Shown here: positions 19,218 through 28,774 of the stretch, one piece after another
Layout of the letters: the number at the start of each line of letters is the position of its first letter
Numbering within the stretch: position 1 is the stretch's first letter
NCBI RefSeq assembly: GCF_001597745.1
Contig: NZ_LUHJ01000026.1
Coordinates: 324,737 to 375,875, forward strand
Reading direction: 5' to 3'
DNA from: Anabaena sp. 4-3
GTDB taxonomy: Bacteria > Cyanobacteriota > Cyanobacteriia > Cyanobacteriales > Nostocaceae
DNA: 51,139 nucleotides
The notes under the pieces: model-generated
Database searches by the model: none
What the model was told of the DNA's origin: nothing
Seen by the model: only the letters and a program-made list of their open reading frames with translations
Made by a program: the position numbers and the translations under genes

Positions 19218-19673
19218 TTAGTCTGTTCTCAACGCCAAAATCTGCTGTGCGACTGCTTCAGACACCGGAATTACTGATAAGCGATTTCCTTGTCTGACTA
19301 TCATTAATTCTTCAGGGTTAAATTTCTCTTTGAGTGTTGATAGCAAAATGGGCTGAGAAAAATCTTCCACGAATTCCACTACAACTGTTTGCCAGCGAGG
19401 AGATTCTATACTTGATTTTGGGTCATAGTAATCACTCTTTGGGTCAAATTGGGTGGGGTCAGCAATACCCGTTTTGACTACACGCATTAACCCAGCAATA
19501 CCCGGTGGATTTGTGTTGGAATGATAGAAAAAAGCTAAGTCTCCAGGTAGCATTTGACGCAGATAATTGCGCGCTTGATAATTGCGAACACCGTCCCAGA
19601 TAGTTTGGTGTTGCTGTTTTAGGTCAGCTATGCTAAAAACTTCTGGTTCTGACTTCATGAGCCAATAATTCAT
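19218..19673 (-). CDS. EVE-domain protein
   Basis: The 151-residue protein is a complete EVE domain (PUA-like fold): the start NYWLMKSEPEVFSIADL, WDGVRNYQARNYLRQM near 27-42, AFFYHSNTNPPGIAGLMRVV near 48-67, and the family-typical ending with RQGNRLSVIPVS. EVE domains are thought to bind modified bases in DNA or RNA, and some work in defence systems, but stand-alone copies like this one are widespread and usually unassigned. No restriction or toxin gene is adjacent. The ATG at 19671-19673 gives the expected N-terminus. Repeats lie on both sides. Confidence 0.88.
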   Translation of the reverse strand: MNYWLMKSEPEVFSIADLKQQHQTIWDGVRNYQARNYLRQMLPGDLAFFYHSNTNPPGIAGLMRVVKTGIADPTQFDPKSDYYDPKSSIESPRWQTVVVEFVEDFSQPILLSTLKEKFNPEELMIVRQGNRLSVIPVSEAVAQQILALRTD

Positions 19674-19678
19674 TAATT

Positions 19679-19828
19679 TACAGCACTTTGCAGATAAATG
19701 AGGTACACATTTAATATCATAAATCTTGTGGGGGAGCCACTGCGTTGGGCGGCTGTGCCGACTTGTAGCAAGTGGCGTTGGGCATCCTGCCCGCCCTGAT
19801 GTACTTCACTCAGATGAAATTTGCTGTA
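19679..19828. mobile_element. 150-nt MITE-like element with nested small repeat
   Basis: Imperfect terminal inverted repeats begin TACAGCA and end TGCTGTA, with GAGGTACA/TGTACTTC further in and TA at both edges. The interior holds a GC-rich segment (about 19735-19795, GCGGCTGTGCCGAC and GCATCCTGCCCGCC) unlike the AT-rich arms, which suggests a small repeat inserted into it. Confidence 0.6.
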
Positions 19829-19966
19829 TTTACTAAGTGGTTATGTCAATTTTAAATGCAGATAAACGCAGATGAACGCAGATAAATTTGTACGTTATTA
19901 GACTAGAAATTGCTATATTCAGCAATGAGATGAGAGAGGACTAAAGTCCTTACTACAAACTATTTT

Positions 19967-21568
19967 CTAGCTGTATCCGTCCCAGGCGACGGGGAAGGTG
20001 TAATCTGAAAATAGGGAAAAATTGGCGGTGTCGCTGCGGGTTTCTTCGTCTAAAACTTTGACGACTTTGTTATAAATGTCTTCTGCTTGTTGGGGTGAAT
20101 CACCTATGCTGGTTAGTCCTAATTTACCAAACTGGGACAAGCAACCCATGAGATGGAATACTGTTCCGGTTTCTGTGCAGCTATCAAAGTGTAATCTGTG
20201 GTGGGCGATGATGTCCATGAGGTCGTTTGGTAATAATCCCCGATAGCGGTCTTTTTGCAGGTTGTCTGTGGCTATGTAATATTTAGGGCGACCTTGTAGA
20301 CTATAAAATAATCCGGTGGATAGGTCATAACGTCCGTTTGTTAATAATTTTAAGGTCATAAATGGGTGGGTTGTACCGCCTTTACGAAGGTTAATTTCTA
20401 TTGCTTGGATTTCCCATTCACCGTTACCTTGATCAACTGTGATAAAGTCTACTCCAAATCTTTCTAAGGCACCTTTTTCTGCTAGCTTTTTACCAACTTT
20501 TAATCCTAAATTCTGTAATTGTAAACGGTAGCTTTCATCGGCTGGGAATCGACAACCAAGATAAATTTGTCCATCGGGGCCGCCCAGAATTTGGTCATGG
20601 GTGGAGAGGATTTCTACTTCGCCTGTGGGGGTAATGCGTCCTTGCACACTGGGCGATCGCTTGTTTTCTCCTTCTACAAATGCCTCGACAATTGCGCCTA
20701 ATTCCGGTATTTTTTGCGAAAAACTCCCCCAGTTTTCTTGTTTGGCTTGAAAGCGCATCACAGCAAAGCGATCGCTAATGGCTGCTATTCTCTGAGTCTG
20801 TGTACCTTCTCCCGGTGCTAAGTCCATAATCGGACGCAAATCTAGGAGTGCGTTTCCTTCTCCTGAAATCCCTTCATTTAATTTAACTACCATCCTTTGT
20901 AATGTCGGTTGACGTTCCCACAACTCACTCGCTGCTATGGCTAATTCTTCAACCTTCCAGACTAATTCACTACCATCAGGGTGGGGAACTCCACTTTCTG
21001 CAAAGATTTGGCGACTACCACTCTTTGTCCCCCAAATTTGTAACTCTGGTGCAGCCGCATACAATGGTACGTTTAATTTTAACGATAATTCTGCTTCTAA
21101 ATTGGTAGAATTATAGCAAGCAATTAATGATTTTTCTAGCCGGATTGCTTGGCGAATTCTTTCTATTAATCGGGGACGTTCTAAAATTTTTTGAGTTAGG
21201 GGTTTGGGTGAAGCATCGTAAGTTGATAATAATAGTAAGCGATTGCGAGCATGAGAAAAGGGAATTCCAGGTAATAATTGTAGATAGTAATCAATGATGC
21301 TGGGATGTAATGGCATTGAGGTTACATAAATTAACCTAGTGCGGGGATTTCTTAACCGCATTAAGGCAAAAAGTAATCTTTCTTCATAATGTTCTGAACC
21401 TTCTATCTTTTGGATTTCGCGCTGATCAATACTCAGGGAAGGTATGATGATAATGTCTGCCTCACCAGTGTCAAATAACTCGATGGTTTTCCAGCGATCG
21501 CGCAAAGTTAATTGCAGATGATGAAACTGATCTATCTTCTCGAATTGCGAAACATTTAATGTCATCAT
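19967..21568 (-). CDS. PGM1-like ATP-grasp ligase
   Basis: From ATG 21568 the protein is 533 residues. It looks like the ATP-grasp enzymes related to the peptide ligase PGM1. An N-terminal domain ends near residue 210, and the ATP-grasp core spans about 215-440: RMVVKLNEGISGEGNALL holds the ATP-lysine and Gly-rich loop, and EIQAIEINLRKGGTTHP holds the metal-binding Glu and Asn. A PGM1-type C-terminal domain with Tyr- and His-rich segments follows (YIATDNLQKDRYRGL). Such enzymes join a carboxylate to an amine through an acyl-phosphate. The substrate is unknown and no precursor peptide or transporter is adjacent. The open frame extends to 21745, but that part translates a hairpin repeat. Confidence 0.78.
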   Translation of the reverse strand: MMTLNVSQFEKIDQFHHLQLTLRDRWKTIELFDTGEADIIIIPSLSIDQREIQKIEGSEHYEERLLFALMRLRNPRTRLIYVTSMPLHPSIIDYYLQLLPGIPFSHARNRLLLLSTYDASPKPLTQKILERPRLIERIRQAIRLEKSLIACYNSTNLEAELSLKLNVPLYAAAPELQIWGTKSGSRQIFAESGVPHPDGSELVWKVEELAIAASELWERQPTLQRMVVKLNEGISGEGNALLDLRPIMDLAPGEGTQTQRIAAISDRFAVMRFQAKQENWGSFSQKIPELGAIVEAFVEGENKRSPSVQGRITPTGEVEILSTHDQILGGPDGQIYLGCRFPADESYRLQLQNLGLKVGKKLAEKGALERFGVDFITVDQGNGEWEIQAIEINLRKGGTTHPFMTLKLLTNGRYDLSTGLFYSLQGRPKYYIATDNLQKDRYRGLLPNDLMDIIAHHRLHFDSCTETGTVFHLMGCLSQFGKLGLTSIGDSPQQAEDIYNKVVKVLDEETRSDTANFSLFSDYTFPVAWDGYS

Positions 21569-21686
21569 AAGCCTTACCCTGTGATGATCCCCAACGCTGC
21601 TTATTATTCTGGTATATCTCAAAGCAACAGCCTTAACGTTAATATGCAATACTTCTTTGACTAAACTTTGCTTAATCTCTAGCATT

Positions 21687-21719
21687 AAATCCCCGACTTC
21701 TTTGAGAAGTCGGGAATCC
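21687..21719. repeat. 33-nt palindromic hairpin, copy 5
   Basis: AAATCCCCGACTTCT with AGAAGTCGGGAATCC. It lies upstream of the ATP-grasp gene, so it may be in the 5' leader. The apparent N-terminal peptide MDSRLLKEVGD of the longer frame is its translation. Confidence 0.8.
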
Positions 21720-21786
21720 ATGCCAACAAAACTTAAAATAAACACAACAATATAGTTAATTCGTCAAAATACAGTCAACTGATAAT

Positions 21787-24024
21787 TTATGGTGTGGCAA
21801 ATATGGGGAATTTGACGATGAAAGTAGTCTCTCCTGCGCCACTTTCTACATGAATTGTTCCCCCTAAATGTTTAACCATTTTTTTGACTAATGCCATTTC
21901 TAAGCCGGTGCCGCTATACTTCCAGGGGTCGTCTTTGCAAATGTGGTAAAATGGCTCGAAAATGCGCGATCGCTCATCGGCAGCAATTTCTAATCCAGAA
22001 TTATTGATGCTGATTTCTAGTGTCTCTACATTTGTATAAACAGACACCGTAATTGATTCCCCTGGCGGAGTATACTTACACGTATAACTGAGTAGTTCGG
22101 TAATAATTCGCTCTAGCTCGGTGATTTCCGTTGCTAGCGGTGGCAATGCAGTTTCTAGATTCAGGTGTAATTTTTGACTCTGGAAACTACTCAGTTCAGA
22201 AAAATCTGCCACAATCGGAGGTAGCCAAGTTTGTAAGTCGATAGTAATTAAAGTTGACGCTTCCGGTTGTGCTTCTAGATGGATGAGTGTGAGTAAATCG
22301 TTAATCAGTTTGTTTTCCCTACCACACTCATGATGTAGGATGTGTAAAAGCTGGGGTACGACTTCATCTAGTGTGCCATCAGGTAACAACACACCTTCCA
22401 AAGTTTGCGCCGCTAAACTAATACTTGTGATTGGTGTTCGCAGTTCGTGAGCCAGATTTTTGAGAAATTCCTGAGTTAGACGTTGTTTTTCTGCTAATTT
22501 TCTCATTTTGGCTTGCTTGGTGGCATAAAGTTGAGCCTGTCGAATCGCGATCGCGCATTCATTGGCTAAGGTTTGCACCAGGTTAATTTCCCATTCATTA
22601 AACATCTGTTGTATTGGTCTAATCAACCACAGATTCCCCAGCATGCCTTCCTGGTCAAAAATCGGACAGGCTAACTGAGTAATTACCAGTAACTTGGGAT
22701 GCCATCCAGGGACAATTTCCACCGATTGGAAGTGTTGTTTTTGCAATAGCGGCTGATAAATTTCGCTGAATTCTGGCGGTTGTCTAGTCAATCCCTCGTA
22801 TACGGGTTGGGTTGCTGCATACTCACAAACAACATTGACTTGTGAACAGTCTTGGTTGTAAAGTTCAATATAACAAGACTCAAGCTGGAGTAACTCGGCT
22901 AACTCCTGGGTAATACTTGCCCAAATTTGACACTCATCTCTTGTATCACGAACTTGTTCGGTGATGCGTCTGACTAACGCCTGAAATTGATCTATTTGGC
23001 GTAATTGGGCTTGATGTTCTTTGTTTTGCAACTCTAGTTGCTGTTGTAGTTTTGATTGTTGGACAGCAATTCCCAGTAGGGTGGCTAGTTGCTGGAGTAA
23101 GTCAATTTCTATTTGTTGCCATTGGTGGGGTTCTTCGCAATACTGGGCAATTAACAGCCCCCACAAATTATGTTGGCACGAAATTGGCATGACTAAATGC
23201 CCTCTCACTTGCAACCTAGCTAAAAATTCTTGTTGACAAGAATTGATGTGAGTTGCATAGATATCGTCTACAATTTCCTGACAACATCGCTGTGAGTGTT
23301 TGTGATGTTTCGCCACGAAACAAGGATCATGGAAACTTTTTCCCAACAGTGACAGCGCAGGGCTAACTGTAGCTTCGGCAATGACTACACCATGATCATG
23401 AGTCTGCATCTGATAAATTAGGATGCGATCGCAATTTAAACACTGTCGCAAATCTTTTGCTGTCTCATGCACAATTGTCTTTAAATCTAAAGACGAATGA
23501 ATGCGTTGCGCCACGACTGCCAACAATTGCTCTCTTTGGGCTTGAATTTCCTGCGCCTGTGTTAGCTGTTTAGCGGCAGTAATATTACTACTGCTACCAA
23601 TGAGCCGATAAATTCTAGAGTCTGTATCCCGTAATGGTGTGAGAGTTGTATTCCACCAAGTCAGAACCCCCTGGAATTGTAAACACTGTTCGTAAGAAAT
23701 AGTTCTACCCAAACGTACACAGTCTGCATAGTGCTGACGCACCTTAGCCGCATCCACTGGATTGAGAATATCCTCTGGTTTTTTGCCCCGAAAATCCTCA
23801 GTGCGGATACCTAACCATCGCTCATGGGCAGGATTGAGTGCTACATAACAAAAATCACCATTTTCTAAAACATCTACTACAAATATAGATGTCTGCACAG
23901 AGTCATACATACTCAGTAGAAACTGTTGACTACTGCTGGTTTCGTCTACTGCTGTGCCGAATAGAAGATGAGAATGAGATTTTGCCTTCAACTTGATAGT
24001 CGAGTCTACAGAATTGATATTCAT
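21787..24024 (-). CDS. PAS-GAF-GAF sensor histidine kinase with degenerate ATP site
   Basis: The 745-residue protein is soluble. A PAS domain (about 30-150), a GAF domain with phytochrome-like sequence (about 175-330) and a second GAF (about 355-505) precede the HisKA helix with phospho-acceptor His526 (FLKNLAHELRTPI) and a HATPase domain (about 620-740). The HATPase boxes are altered. In the N-box (ELLSYTCKYTP) the usual metal-binding Asn is Tyr. G1 reads INNSGLEI, without the usual Asp and second Gly. G2 reads GTGLEMALVKK with Glu for Gly. Kinase activity is therefore doubtful, and it may act as a sensor or phosphatase. No Cys chromophore site was confirmed. Confidence 0.85.
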   Translation of the reverse strand: MNINSVDSTIKLKAKSHSHLLFGTAVDETSSSQQFLLSMYDSVQTSIFVVDVLENGDFCYVALNPAHERWLGIRTEDFRGKKPEDILNPVDAAKVRQHYADCVRLGRTISYEQCLQFQGVLTWWNTTLTPLRDTDSRIYRLIGSSSNITAAKQLTQAQEIQAQREQLLAVVAQRIHSSLDLKTIVHETAKDLRQCLNCDRILIYQMQTHDHGVVIAEATVSPALSLLGKSFHDPCFVAKHHKHSQRCCQEIVDDIYATHINSCQQEFLARLQVRGHLVMPISCQHNLWGLLIAQYCEEPHQWQQIEIDLLQQLATLLGIAVQQSKLQQQLELQNKEHQAQLRQIDQFQALVRRITEQVRDTRDECQIWASITQELAELLQLESCYIELYNQDCSQVNVVCEYAATQPVYEGLTRQPPEFSEIYQPLLQKQHFQSVEIVPGWHPKLLVITQLACPIFDQEGMLGNLWLIRPIQQMFNEWEINLVQTLANECAIAIRQAQLYATKQAKMRKLAEKQRLTQEFLKNLAHELRTPITSISLAAQTLEGVLLPDGTLDEVVPQLLHILHHECGRENKLINDLLTLIHLEAQPEASTLITIDLQTWLPPIVADFSELSSFQSQKLHLNLETALPPLATEITELERIITELLSYTCKYTPPGESITVSVYTNVETLEISINNSGLEIAADERSRIFEPFYHICKDDPWKYSGTGLEMALVKKMVKHLGGTIHVESGAGETTFIVKFPIFATP

Positions 24025-24382
24025 GGGAGAGTCCCTGGTTGCTATTACTGACTCTTTTTAAGATGCTTTGTCTGGAAATTTTGAGGTATACAAGGCTTTG
24101 AGCATCTAAACTCAATGCTTTCTAGCTTTCCCTGATGATATTTACCCCTATCTCTAATTCTTACCCAAAATCTAGGCTAGTTAATCGCAATAAGCTGAAT
24201 AACCCTGCTTTTGGAATCTCAAAACGCATTTGCAGGCCAATATAATTTTATGGAAATTTAGTTTAAGATTTTATTAAGATTTTTGCATATATTTAAACAA
24301 ATACAAGATATAAATTAATTTTATTTACATTTCTTAATATAATAGCGAGTGTAAGAGTTTAGCAATGCTAAACCCCTACTAG
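24025..24382. other. AT-rich spacer upstream of the PAS-GAF kinase
   Basis: The spacer separates two minus-strand genes. It is strongly AT-rich at 24240-24345 and ends with the hairpin at 24357-24373. No gene is seen. Confidence 0.6.
24357..24373 (-). terminator. Dispersed hairpin behind the membrane-protein gene
   Basis: GTTTAGC-AAT-GCTAAAC, a perfect 7-bp stem 9 nt past the stop codon. It matches the hairpin at 129-149, also just behind a minus-strand gene. Confidence 0.45.
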
Positions 24383-24964
24383 CTACCAACTTTGATACAG
24401 TAATTTATAAGCATAGATGCCTGTGGAGATAGCGACTACCAGCCAAGTGATAGCTAACCCGACAACTTCGCCTAAGAATAAGCGCGTGAGTTGATGTAAT
24501 ATCATGCCGACAACAGAACCGAGAGGTACGGCTATAGCCCAACTGACAGCATTAGCTAATATCCATTGCCAAGCCCAAGATGCTGGCTGACGAATTGCTA
24601 ACCATTGCGCCATACCTATACTAAAGCCAGCGAATGCGCCATAAACCATCCCCAAGTAGAGACGTAGGGGTAGCACCTCAGAAGCTAGTACCATCCAACC
24701 GACTGCACCCACGCCGGTAGCGGTGAGGAAAACCCAAGCGGCTAAGGTTAAGACAATCCACTTGCCTGTAAAGATAGTATGGTTGAGGATGAGACTTTGC
24801 GGTAATGCGATCGCTAATCCTCCCACAGCCGCCTGTACCACCCCAATATCTGGACGTTCACCAATTTCAATCCAGAACAAACTTCCCACAAAACCGCCAA
24901 AAGTTCCAACAGTCCACAGCAATGTAAATTCTAATGGGCTTTTAGCAGCAACTTTCGGCATCAA
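24383..24964 (-). CDS. Hypothetical multi-pass membrane protein
   Basis: The 193-residue protein has about five or six hydrophobic segments (near 13-33, 41-58, 68-90, 100-125, 135-155, 165-185). Two similar segments, GGLAIALPQSLIL and AGFSIGMAQWLAIR, resemble the Gly-rich AQWLxLR motif of uncharacterised cyanobacterial membrane proteins. No enzyme or transporter motif is seen and no function is assigned. It is divergent from the downstream Ser/Thr kinase gene, with 238 nt between them, and has its own hairpin at the 3' end. The protein starts MMPKVAAK at the first ATG. Confidence 0.7.
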   Translation of the reverse strand: MMPKVAAKSPLEFTLLWTVGTFGGFVGSLFWIEIGERPDIGVVQAAVGGLAIALPQSLILNHTIFTGKWIVLTLAAWVFLTATGVGAVGWMVLASEVLPLRLYLGMVYGAFAGFSIGMAQWLAIRQPASWAWQWILANAVSWAIAVPLGSVVGMILHQLTRLFLGEVVGLAITWLVVAISTGIYAYKLLYQSW

Positions 24965-25202
24965 ACTTTAATGTAACTAGAAGGCTGAAGACTCCAAGAC
25001 AGAAAAACAAAAACTTTTTTATGCGTCGTCTTAGTGTACACAGAAATTCTCTCTAACAGCAAATTAATTGTTGTTTGATCAGCCATCAAACTTTTAACGT
25101 TAATCAAAGGGCTAAAGCCGCTTACTCTCCCCAATTCCCAATCCCTACTCCCCAATCCCCAAGAGGCGTTAAAATCAAGTCAGCCTTTGTATTGTAGCGA
25201 TT

Positions 25203-26948
25203 GTGTCCCACATCAGTAAAAGTGCGGTTCACTGCATAAATCCTGATTGTCAACGTCCCTATCCCCAACCTTGGGGTAACAAGTTTTGTAACAGTTGTGG
25301 CGCGGTGCTGCATCTGTTAGATCGTTATGTGCCGATGCAACGCTTAGGCGCGGGGGGATTCGCGCAAATTTACACAGTTTGGGATGAAAGGACGCAAACA
25401 GAAAAAGTGCTGAAGGTGTTGGTAGAAGATTCACCCAAGGCGTTGGAATTATTCGCCCAAGAGGCGGAGGTTTTGGTGAGTTTGCGTCATCCGGGTGTGC
25501 CGAAGGTGGAAACTGATGGACATTTTCAGGTAAATTTATCTAATCCTAAACCGCGCCAGCTTGCTTGTTTGGTGATGGAAAAAATCAACGGCCCGACTTT
25601 AGCGGATATGTTCGATAAATATCCGCAAGGATGCCCAGAAGAATTGATTTTAAGCTGGTTAACCCAAGCTTTGAAAATTTTACAGGAATTGCATAAACGC
25701 CAAATTATTCACCGTGATATTAAACCCTCAAATTTGATGTTGCGGACTCCTGTATCAACGGTGCTGCCGTCTCAGGGTGGGAGTGGTTGGGAACAATTGG
25801 TGTTAATTGACTTTGGCGGCGCAAAACAAGTTAAATTGGCAAGGCAGCATCCTAGTTCTACCCGGTTATTTTCTTCTGGTTATAGCCCACCAGAACAGGT
25901 GAGAGGCGGACAGGTTGGCCCGGAGGCTGATTTTTATGCCCTCGGTCGGACTATGATTGAATTGCTCACAGGTAGGTATCCTTCAGACTTGGAAGATCCC
26001 AATACAGGGGTTTTGCAGTGGCGTAATCTGGTAAATGTGCGTCGTCAGTTGGCGGATTTATTAGATGAGATGGTGTTGGAAGATCCGCGATCGCGTCCTG
26101 CTAATGCTGCTATTATTCAAAAACGATTAAACAAAATTACTCAACCACCCCCACAGACAAACCGTTTACAGCAACTTTTAACCCAAACTCAACAAAAATT
26201 CCAAACCTGGCGACAAAACACAAAGCAAGCTGTAAAAAAGTTGGCTAAAACAGTCCGCAAAATCTTTCTGTGGATAGTTAAAACGATATGGCAAATTTTA
26301 AAAGCTTGTTTGTTGACAATTTGGGCAATGTTGTTAACTGGTGTGGGTGCTGGTGTGGGTACAATTAGCGGATATAGTTTAGCCTATCACACCAATTTAG
26401 GCGATTTAGGCGATCGCTTAGTCGAATTCATCTTCACTCAGCTACCCGAATTAATTGATGACACACAATATAACCTTGGTTTAGCAAGTATAGTTTTTAC
26501 AGCCGCAGGTTTAGGTACAGCCTGGGGAATTACCGCTAGCGGTTGTTTTGGTCAACGACGACGATTTTTAGCAGCGTCGTTTATGGGTATTATTAGCTAC
26601 CTATTAGGTTGGATATTGTGGGCAGTGTTCACATCAAGCAGCTATCTTGCTGACGGTTTAGTAGTAGCAATAGCCATTGCTGTTTTTTTGTTGGCGTTAA
26701 GTATTGGTTTTCGTAGTCATCGCATCGTTTATGCGGTATTTGCGGCGGCTGGTATGGCTCTCGGTTGTGCCGCACTGCTATTTTTTGGATTTCCACCCAC
26801 CGTCTTACTCTTTTATCCTAGTTCTGTCTGGACAGAATTATCCTTACCTGTGGCTTTTTTCAGTTTTGTCGGTGTCTCTACTAGCTTTTGGTTTGGAGTG
26901 AGTTACTACCTGATTGTTCCCACATTGCGCTGGCTAGGATGGCGATAA
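25203..26948 (+). CDS. Zinc-ribbon Ser/Thr protein kinase with C-terminal membrane domain
   Basis: The 581-residue protein starts at GTG. It has an N-terminal zinc ribbon (CINPDC near 11 and CNSCG near 30) and a Hanks-type kinase domain (about 42-315) with Gly loop LGAGGFAQIY, ATP Lys in VLKVL, catalytic HRDIKPSNL and metal-binding DFGGAK. A basic linker (about 330-375) and about five or six membrane helices (about 380-575) follow. All catalytic residues are present, so it is likely active at a membrane. Unlike the two kinases at 33.4-37.5 kb, it keeps the Lys in HRDxKxxN. The substrate is unknown. Confidence 0.9.
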   Translation: MSHISKSAVHCINPDCQRPYPQPWGNKFCNSCGAVLHLLDRYVPMQRLGAGGFAQIYTVWDERTQTEKVLKVLVEDSPKALELFAQEAEVLVSLRHPGVPKVETDGHFQVNLSNPKPRQLACLVMEKINGPTLADMFDKYPQGCPEELILSWLTQALKILQELHKRQIIHRDIKPSNLMLRTPVSTVLPSQGGSGWEQLVLIDFGGAKQVKLARQHPSSTRLFSSGYSPPEQVRGGQVGPEADFYALGRTMIELLTGRYPSDLEDPNTGVLQWRNLVNVRRQLADLLDEMVLEDPRSRPANAAIIQKRLNKITQPPPQTNRLQQLLTQTQQKFQTWRQNTKQAVKKLAKTVRKIFLWIVKTIWQILKACLLTIWAMLLTGVGAGVGTISGYSLAYHTNLGDLGDRLVEFIFTQLPELIDDTQYNLGLASIVFTAAGLGTAWGITASGCFGQRRRFLAASFMGIISYLLGWILWAVFTSSSYLADGLVVAIAIAVFLLALSIGFRSHRIVYAVFAAAGMALGCAALLFFGFPPTVLLFYPSSVWTELSLPVAFFSFVGVSTSFWFGVSYYLIVPTLRWLGWR

Positions 26949-27299
26949 ATTGAGGGACTAGGGATTGGGGACAAATTAATTCAAAAGTCACGCAGTGAAG
27001 AATTTGAGGTCAAAATCTCCCCTGTTCCGAAAGCTCCCCAAAATTAACACCCCCTGATGGTGTTCTTTTGCCAATCAGGGGGTTGGTATATGTGGTAGAC
27101 TATAATTCTTTCCGTATAGTTAGTTACGACTCGATTATAAATCTTAAATTACTATTTGACCACTCTTATAAGTAGATTTTATAGTATTTTCACAGGTTCT
27201 TTATCACTGCTTCATTCCCGTATTCACTGACAAAAATTCAGTCTAAGTGTGTGACAATAAGATAAATTATAAATTGTCAACACCAATATTACGTAAATT
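26949..27299. other. Intergenic region with strong hairpin
   Basis: It begins with a GGGATTGGGGACAAATT repeat remnant (about 26956-26985), then the hairpin at 27050-27082, then AT-rich DNA with a TATAAT at about 27100 that could serve the pentapeptide-repeat gene. No gene is seen. Confidence 0.55.
27050..27082. terminator. Strong hairpin between kinase and pentapeptide gene
   Basis: CCCCCTGAT (27050-27058) pairs perfectly with ATCAGGGGG (27074-27082) around a 15-nt loop. There is no T-run, so terminator function is likely but not certain. Confidence 0.5.
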
Positions 27300-27821
27300 A
27301 TGAAATTTCACTTGGTGGCTGCCATATCTTTGTTAACTGCGCTAGGCTTAACACAGTCAGCGTTTGCCTTCAATCAACAAGACCTAGAACAGTTAAAAGC
27401 GTCTGGTATTTGTCCACGATGCGATTTGAGTGGCGCAAATTTATCTCAAATGAATTTGGTGGGTGCAGATTTGCGACAGGCTAACTTGAAGGAGGCGAAT
27501 TTAACTCAAGCGAATCTCACTAATGCTAACCTCACCTCGGCTAATTTAGAAGGCGCAGTCTTGGATGAAGCAAATCTGACTCGTGCTTCGTTAATCGGCA
27601 CAAATTTACAATTGGCATCACTGCTCAAGGCTAACTTATCTTCTGCCGGGTTAATTGGTGCTAATGTAGCAGCAGCTAACTTTAAGGATGCTAATCTAAA
27701 TTATACTAACTTCCGGGGTGCAAACTTCCAGCTAACAACCTTGAATAATGGTGTTGTCACCTACGATAAACCCTATCTTTGGTCATTACAGGAAGGTAAA
27801 AATCGTCAACGGAGAAAATAG
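27300..27821 (+). CDS. Secreted pentapeptide-repeat protein
   Basis: The 173-residue protein has a signal peptide (HLVAAISLLTALGLTQSAFA, cleavage near 23) and then about 18 pentapeptide repeats of the A(D/N)Lxx type (about 45-150; ANLTQANLTNANLTSANLEG). These fold as a right-handed quadrilateral beta-helix. The start of the mature protein, DLEQLKASGICPRCDLSGA, has two Cys that may form a metal site or disulphide. Cyanobacteria have many such lumenal or periplasmic proteins, mostly of unknown role. It stands alone between spacers. Confidence 0.9.
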   Translation: MKFHLVAAISLLTALGLTQSAFAFNQQDLEQLKASGICPRCDLSGANLSQMNLVGADLRQANLKEANLTQANLTNANLTSANLEGAVLDEANLTRASLIGTNLQLASLLKANLSSAGLIGANVAAANFKDANLNYTNFRGANFQLTTLNNGVVTYDKPYLWSLQEGKNRQRRK

Positions 27822-27932
27822 GTAGTTGATGTTTCCATGACTAATCCTAAATGTTTGCTTATATTGCAAGCAATAACATAATGAGCATGGCAGGCCGTAG
27901 ACTGACATCTAGATTGCATTATCAAATAGATT

Positions 27933-28670
27933 ATGTCATTAACTTCCATGCCCTCGCTACGTGAGCAACAACATCCCTTAATTCGCCAACTGGCTGATTG
28001 TATTGAAGCAGCTTGGCATCAATATCTGGATTTGTCGCCTTATCATTTACCTGCTGAGTTGGGGTATGTGGAAGGAAGGCTAGAGGGTGAGAAACTGATC
28101 ATTGAAAATCGCTGCTATCAAACCCCTCAGTTTCGTAAAATGCACTTGGAATTAGCCAGGGTAGGAAATATCTTAGACATTTTGCATTGTGTGATGTTTC
28201 CTCGCCCAGAATATGACTTACCGATGTTTGGGTGTGATTTAGTCGGGGGTAGGGGACAAATTAGTGCAGCGATCGCAGATTTATCTCCTGTTCACCTAGA
28301 CCGGAGTTTACCAGTATCTTATCACTCTCAACTGTCATCTCTCCCATCTTTGGTATTTTCCCAACCGCGTGAATTACCGGAATGGGGACATATTTTCTCA
28401 GATTTTTGTGTATTTGTGCGTCCGAGTTCTCCCGCCGAAGAAACCATGTTTTTAGAACGGGTACGGGAGTTTTTAGCTATTCATTGTCAAGCGGCGATCG
28501 CATCTCACCCTGTCGCGCCAGAACAGATACAGCACATTATCGCCGGACAACACAATTACTGCACCAAACAGCAACAAAACGATAAAACTCGCCGGGTGCT
28601 AGAAAAAGCCTTTGGTGCAGAATGGGCTGATAATTACATGACTACGGTATTGTTTGATTTACCAGAGTAG
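27933..28670 (+). CDS. pcyA: Phycocyanobilin:ferredoxin oxidoreductase
   Basis: The 245-residue enzyme reduces biliverdin IXalpha by four electrons from ferredoxin to phycocyanobilin, the chromophore of phycobiliproteins and cyanobacterial phytochromes. The family residues known from the Synechocystis enzyme (Glu76, His88, Asp105) appear here with a constant shift of three: Glu73 in HLELARVG, His85 in [11 protein letters not shown] and Asp102 in FGCDLVGG. Length is normal and the C-terminal [17 protein letters not shown] is typical. The gene has no evident Shine-Dalgarno motif before ATG 27933 and is monocistronic or followed closely by the phosphorylase gene. Confidence 0.97.
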   Translation: MSLTSMPSLREQQHPLIRQLADCIEAAWHQYLDLSPYHLPAELGYVEGRLEGEKLIIENRCYQTPQFRKMHLELARVGNILDILHCVMFPRPEYDLPMFGCDLVGGRGQISAAIADLSPVHLDRSLPVSYHSQLSSLPSLVFSQPRELPEWGHIFSDFCVFVRPSSPAEETMFLERVREFLAIHCQAAIASHPVAPEQIQHIIAGQHNYCTKQQQNDKTRRVLEKAFGAEWADNYMTTVLFDLPE

Positions 28671-28680
28671 GAAAGCCTCA

Positions 28681-28708
28681 GCAGAGACTAAGTATGCTTA
28701 GTCTCTAC
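28681..28708. repeat. GTAGAGAC palindrome, copy 2
   Basis: A 28-nt hairpin, GCAGAGACTAAG with CTTAGTCTCTAC and one mismatch, lies 10 nt after pcyA. The ATG of the longer frame at 28694 falls inside it. Confidence 0.8.
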
Positions 28709-28774
28709 ATTTCCTTGTACAGCAACGGCGTGAAAGCTGTGAAGAGAGGGAGAGGGGTTAATCAACAGTGTGGG

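Noticed and set aside
19004-19297. 97-codon open frame on the plus strand
   Set aside because: It runs through the nested MITE, the 33-nt hairpin and the antisense of the EVE gene, so it is an accident of repeat DNA.
19218-19673. EVE protein and the nearby Uma2-type protein as a defence island
   Set aside because: They are 4 kb apart with housekeeping genes between them and no restriction, toxin or nuclease partner.
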